In this document: in pieces, positions 6,686 through 8,958 of the stretch
Layout: each line of letters begins with the position of its first letter
Numbering within the stretch: the first letter of the stretch is position 1
NCBI GenBank assembly: GCA_949283905.1
Contig: CASDUB010000043.1
Coordinates: 1 to 8,958, forward strand
Length of the DNA stretch: 8,958 bases
Origin: an uncultured Lachnospiraceae bacterium
GTDB lineage: Bacteria > Bacillota > Clostridia > Lachnospirales > Lachnospiraceae
Reading direction: 5' to 3'
The notes under the pieces: generated by a model
The model's database searches: none
Told to the model about the DNA's origin: nothing
The model's input: only the letters and a program-made list of their open reading frames with translations
Position numbers and translations under genes: made by a program

Positions 6686-6704
6686 ACAGGCGATAACCGG
6701 TAAA
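6671..6704 (+). repeat. Two near-identical 16-bp copies spanning the TPR gene stop codon
   Basis: GGCGATAACTGGTAAA (6671-6686) and GGCGATAACCGGTAAA (6689-6704) differ at one base and repeat at 18-bp period. The first encodes the last residues GDNW and the stop; the second lies just downstream and would encode GDNR-stop in the same frame. This is probably a local slippage duplication. Confidence 0.75.
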
Positions 6705-6719
6705 TATTTGTATAACATA

Positions 6720-6757
6720 TGAGAGCATAGGAAATATCCTATGTTCTCAGTATTTTT
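6720..6757 (+). terminator. Rho-independent terminator of the MoxR/VWA operon
   Basis: A 13-bp stem (6720-6732 with 6737-6749, one G-T pair) around the loop AATA, followed on the plus strand by TATTTTT. It lies 34 nt after the TPR stop. The minus strand has no strong T-run beyond the stem, so it works best for the operon, although the hairpin also falls at the 3' end of the convergent Nudix gene. Confidence 0.85.
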
Positions 6758-7377
6758 GTAAAGTCTTTCATTATCTTCGCAGTGATTCCCCAGATATCTC
6801 TGTTTTCCCATCTGTAAAAATATGTACTGCTCCTGTTTGATCTCCATCTGTAGTTCCGTCCGCCGTGAATCCTTTCAAAGGGGAAATTGTCAGGAATGAC
6901 CACATTTCGTTCAATTATATATTCTTCCGGTTCGGTATTGATAAAAAAATCAAGGGGAACACAGAACACTTCCTCCGATTCCTCATTAAAACTGTAGTCA
7001 TAATCAAACAGCTCAAACGCAAAAGTATGTATTATGAGATTTCCCATATACAGCATATCGCCGCGGCCTAAGAAACTCAGCTGGTTTTCCGATATCAGCA
7101 ATTCTTCCCGGATCTCTCTTACTGCCGCTTCCATCGGCTTTTCATCTTTTTCAAGCATTCCTCCGGGCAGGCATATATCCTGCGGCTGCGCGTCAAGCCC
7201 TGACGATCTGACCTCAAAGAGCACTTTATAGCTGTCGTCATTATTTTTTATCAGCGGAATACATACGGCTGACTTTTTCGCAAGTTCAAATCCGCTTATT
7301 CCCGGTATATGATTCTTAATTTTTTCCTGAATGTTATTTTTAATCTGATCTTTAATACTGCGCATTTTACACTGCAT
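6739..7377 (-). CDS. Nudix hydrolase, CoA pyrophosphatase (NudL/YeaB) type
   Basis: A cytoplasmic Nudix enzyme of about 212 residues, expected to cleave coenzyme A or related nucleoside diphosphate derivatives. The CoA-pyrophosphatase signature is RSSGLDAQPQDICLPGG (57-73, counted from the chosen start). It runs into the Nudix box with Gly73, Glu79 and REIREELLI (87-95), so the metal-binding glutamates are present. Leu at the usual Gly of the box fits this subfamily, which often deviates there. The C-terminal IWGITAKIM is also typical. The start is uncertain: ATG at 7375-7377 is taken; ATG at 7363-7365 (AAGGA 13 nt upstream) and TTG at 7396-7398 (no ribosome binding site) are alternatives, all before the domain. 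The gene converges on the operon, and its TAG lies inside the terminator stem. Confidence 0.88.
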   Translation of the reverse strand: MQCKMRSIKDQIKNNIQEKIKNHIPGISGFELAKKSAVCIPLIKNNDDSYKVLFEVRSSGLDAQPQDICLPGGMLEKDEKPMEAAVREIREELLISENQLSFLGRGDMLYMGNLIIHTFAFELFDYDYSFNEESEEVFCVPLDFFINTEPEEYIIERNVVIPDNFPFERIHGGRNYRWRSNRSSTYFYRWENRDIWGITAKIMKDFTKILRT

Positions 7378-7431
7378 ATCCTTATAATAAAATTTCAATC
7401 AATATCATACCGCAGTTATTCCGATTTTTCC

Positions 7432-7437
7432 ATTATA
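7432..7437 (-). promoter_or_regulatory. Possible -10 box of the Nudix gene
   Basis: TATAAT on the minus strand, about 55 nt before the chosen start. No good -35 box lies 16-18 bp upstream (TTGTCC is 22 bp away), so this is only a candidate. Confidence 0.3.
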
Positions 7438-7571
7438 AATAATCGTCTGATATTCTTTCGGACAACTCCCTCATTTTTTTGTTGTGATTCTTGAAAAAGT
7501 CCCTCATTTTTTGTTGTAGTTCTTGAAAAAGTCGCTCATTTTTTGTTGTGATCCTTGAAAAAGTCGCTCAT
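7433..7571 (-). other. Chain of three overlapping micro-ORFs on the minus strand of the repeat array
   Basis: The minus strand reads MSDFFKDHNKK-stop (7536-7571), MSDFFKNYNKK-stop (7504-7539) and a 24-residue frame (7433-7507) that opens MRDFFKNHNKK and ends MRELSERISDDYL. Each stop overlaps the next start as ATGA. If the A6 runs were A7, as in the last unit, the chain would be one continuous frame with an 11-residue repeat. This may be a decayed or slippage-shifted gene end, a coupled leader of the Nudix gene, or chance within a repeat. No ribosome binding site is evident. Confidence 0.35.
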
Positions 7572-7578
7572 TTTTTGT
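7468..7578 (+). repeat. Tandem repeat, 3.4 copies of a 32-33 bp unit
   Basis: Units are 7468-7500 (33 bp), 7501-7532 (32), 7533-7564 (32) and a partial 7565-7578 (14). Each reads roughly C[CG]CTCA, T6 or T7, GTTGT, a variable AT-rich block and CTTGAAAAAGT. Unit 1 has seven T, the others six. Each full unit carries TTGAAA, so the array repeats a -35-like box about every three helical turns. Only the last has a proper -10 box downstream. On the minus strand each unit reads as a small ORF. Confidence 0.92.
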
Positions 7579-7583
7579 AAAAT
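7555..7583 (+). promoter_or_regulatory. Sigma-A type promoter of the DUF4143 ATPase gene
   Basis: TTGAAA (7555-7560, in repeat unit 3), a 17-bp spacer and TAAAAT (7578-7583). Transcription would start near 7590, leaving a leader of about 18 nt that begins just before the ribosome binding site. The equivalent positions after units 1 and 2 read TTGTAG and TTGTGA, so they are poor promoters. Confidence 0.7.
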
Positions 7584-7592
7584 GCATTTATG

Positions 7593-7599
7593 AAGGAGG
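7593..7599 (+). promoter_or_regulatory. Ribosome binding site of the DUF4143 ATPase gene
   Basis: AAGGAGG, 8 nt before ATG at 7608. It favours that start over the in-frame ATG at 7590, which lies upstream of this site. Confidence 0.85.
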
Positions 7600-7607
7600 C
7601 ATTCTAT

Positions 7608-8958
7608 ATGAATGAACTATATTTAAAAAGAAAAATCGACATATTCTTAAAAAACTGGAAGAAAGACGCTGAAAGAAAACCTTTAATAGTGAAAGGTCCT
7701 CGGCAGATTGGAAAAACCGAATCCCTGCTGCGATTTTCAAATGCTAACTACAAAAATGTCATTTATATAAATTTTGTTGAAGAACCCAAATATAAATTAA
7801 TTACTGATGACGGCTATAAACCGGAGGAAATCATAAAAAATATTTCAAGAATTGATCCGTCTAAACGCTTCGAACCAAATAATACAATTATATTTTTTGA
7901 TGAAATACAGGATTTTCCGCAGATTTCAACATCATTAAAATTTTTTAAAATTGACGGGAGATTTGACGTAATATGCAGCGGTTCGCTTTTAGGCGTCAAT
8001 TATAAACAAATTGAGAGCAACAGCGTTGGTTATAAAACCGACTATACAATGAACTCTCTCGATTTTGAAGAATTCTTATGGGCAAAAGGATATGATTCTG
8101 AAACAACACAGGACATGCTTGATCACATGAGATCTTTTACACCGTTTAACAGACTTGAAATGGATATATACAGCAGCCTTTTCTTAGATTACTGCATCCT
8201 GGGCGGAATGCCGGCTGTAGTCAGTCAATATATAGAAAAAGGCACTTTTGAAGGAAGTCTGGATATTCAGCGACAGCTGATTGCCGATTATAAGGAAGAT
8301 ATAAGAAAATATGCCGAAGGTATGGATCAGACCCGCATATTAAATGTTTTTGAACAAATTCCAAATCAGCTTGCAAAAGATAATAAAAAATTTCAAATTT
8401 CAAAAGTTGCAAAAGGCGCGCGATTTAAAGAATATCGAGGCTGCATTGAATGGATCAGAGACAGCGGTATTGTACAGATATGTTATTGCTTAAACTCTCC
8501 TGATCTTCCATTAAAAGGAAATTACGATGAGAATAAATTTAAGCTCTATTTTTTTGATACCGGTCTGTTTGTTTCACTGCTTGATGATGAAGCACAGGAT
8601 GATCTGCGAGTCAATAAAAATCTGAATGTATATAAAGGTGCTCTATACGAAAATATTGTTGGAGAAGCTTTGGTAAAAAGCGGATATTCTTTATATTATT
8701 TCAAAAAAGACGATTCAACTTTAGAAGAAGATTTCTTTGTAAGAACAATCGATTACCTGATACCAATTGAAGTAAAAGCAACACGCGGAACATCAAAATC
8801 CCTCAGAACCCTTATCTCAGGCAAAAATTATCCTGATATCAAATATGGAATTAAACTTACAGGCGGCAATATCGGATATGATAATAAAATAATTACCTTT
8901 CCATATTTTTGCACATTTTTGTTAAAAGAATATCTTAAGGACTTTCATTTTCCTGAAG
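7608..8958 (+). CDS. DUF4143-family P-loop ATPase (AAA_14 plus DUF4143), 3' end at window edge
   Basis: 450 codons are visible without a stop, close to full length for this family (about 400-480). The N-terminal ATPase domain has Walker A GPRQIGKT (30-37, Lys36), Walker B IIFFDEIQ (94-101, Asp98 and Glu99) and the sensor-like CSGSLLG (123-129). The DUF4143 part (about 225-400) includes LYFFDTGL (313-320) and YENIVGEAL (347-355), and ends with EEDFF (373-377) and PIEVKA (386-391), the Asp...Glu-x-Lys arrangement that resembles a PD-(D/E)xK nuclease core. The biological role of the family is unknown; it is often multicopy and scattered in genomes. The gene looks more A/T-rich than the operon, and its promoter lies in tandem repeats, both consistent with acquisition. 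AAGGAGG sets the start at 7608. Confidence 0.93.
   Translation, partial: MNELYLKRKIDIFLKNWKKDAERKPLIVKGPRQIGKTESLLRFSNANYKNVIYINFVEEPKYKLITDDGYKPEEIIKNISRIDPSKRFEPNNTIIFFDEIQDFPQISTSLKFFKIDGRFDVICSGSLLGVNYKQIESNSVGYKTDYTMNSLDFEEFLWAKGYDSETTQDMLDHMRSFTPFNRLEMDIYSSLFLDYCILGGMPAVVSQYIEKGTFEGSLDIQRQLIADYKEDIRKYAEGMDQTRILNVFEQIPNQLAKDNKKFQISKVAKGARFKEYRGCIEWIRDSGIVQICYCLNSPDLPLKGNYDENKFKLYFFDTGLFVSLLDDEAQDDLRVNKNLNVYKGALYENIVGEALVKSGYSLYYFKKDDSTLEEDFFVRTIDYLIPIEVKATRGTSKSLRTLISGKNYPDIKYGIKLTGGNIGYDNKIITFPYFCTFLLKEYLKDFHFPE

Noticed and set aside
6864..7494. Plus-strand open frames opposite the Nudix gene
   Set aside because: They overlap a gene with clear Nudix motifs on the minus strand and have no ribosome binding sites.
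7468..7578. CRISPR array
   Set aside because: Units are contiguous, 32-33 bp, with no distinct spacers between repeats and no cas genes nearby.
7814..8412. Minus-strand open frames within the ATPase gene
   Set aside because: They lie antisense to a gene with intact Walker motifs and lack any start signals.

Overview
The window looks like chromosomal DNA from a low- to mid-GC Bacillota, most likely of the class Clostridia. The evidence is strong purine-rich ribosome binding sites, a TTG start, sigma-A type promoters, the single-ACT form of threonine ammonia-lyase, and a MoxR/von Willebrand A operon of the type common in gut Clostridia. The genus cannot be fixed from the sequence alone.

Layout: (1) 1-1055, minus strand: the 5' 351 codons of a threonine ammonia-lyase, cut by the window edge at the start of its ACT domain. 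(2) 1056-1426: a non-coding region with a 29-bp sequence in two perfect direct copies and one inverted imperfect copy, a fold-back element with nested hairpins, and a promoter set inside a 44-bp imperfect dyad. (3) 1427-6685, plus strand: a tight six-gene operon encoding a MoxR AAA+ ATPase, a DUF58 protein, a small single-pass membrane protein in the DUF4381 position, two membrane-anchored VWA proteins (BatA-like and BatB-like) and a TPR membrane protein (BatC-like), closed by a hairpin terminator at 6720-6757. (4) 6739-7377, minus strand: a Nudix hydrolase of the CoA pyrophosphatase (NudL/YeaB) type, whose stop codon lies inside the terminator stem. (5) 7378-7607: a divergent intergenic region with 3.4 copies of a 32-33 bp tandem repeat. 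The last copy supplies the -35 box of a good promoter; on the opposite strand each copy reads as a small overlapping ORF. (6) 7608-8958, plus strand: a DUF4143-family P-loop ATPase that reaches the window edge after 450 codons.

The operon is the central system. In characterised relatives MoxR acts as an ATP-driven chaperone on VWA-domain partners at the membrane. Here the DUF58 protein and the first VWA protein have lost key metal-site (MIDAS) residues, and only the second VWA protein keeps a good site. BatD is absent. This suggests one metal-dependent ligand-binding subunit and two structural or regulatory partners, which is an inference. The most unusual non-coding signals are the repeat triplet and dyad upstream of the operon, and the tandem repeats between the Nudix and ATPase genes.
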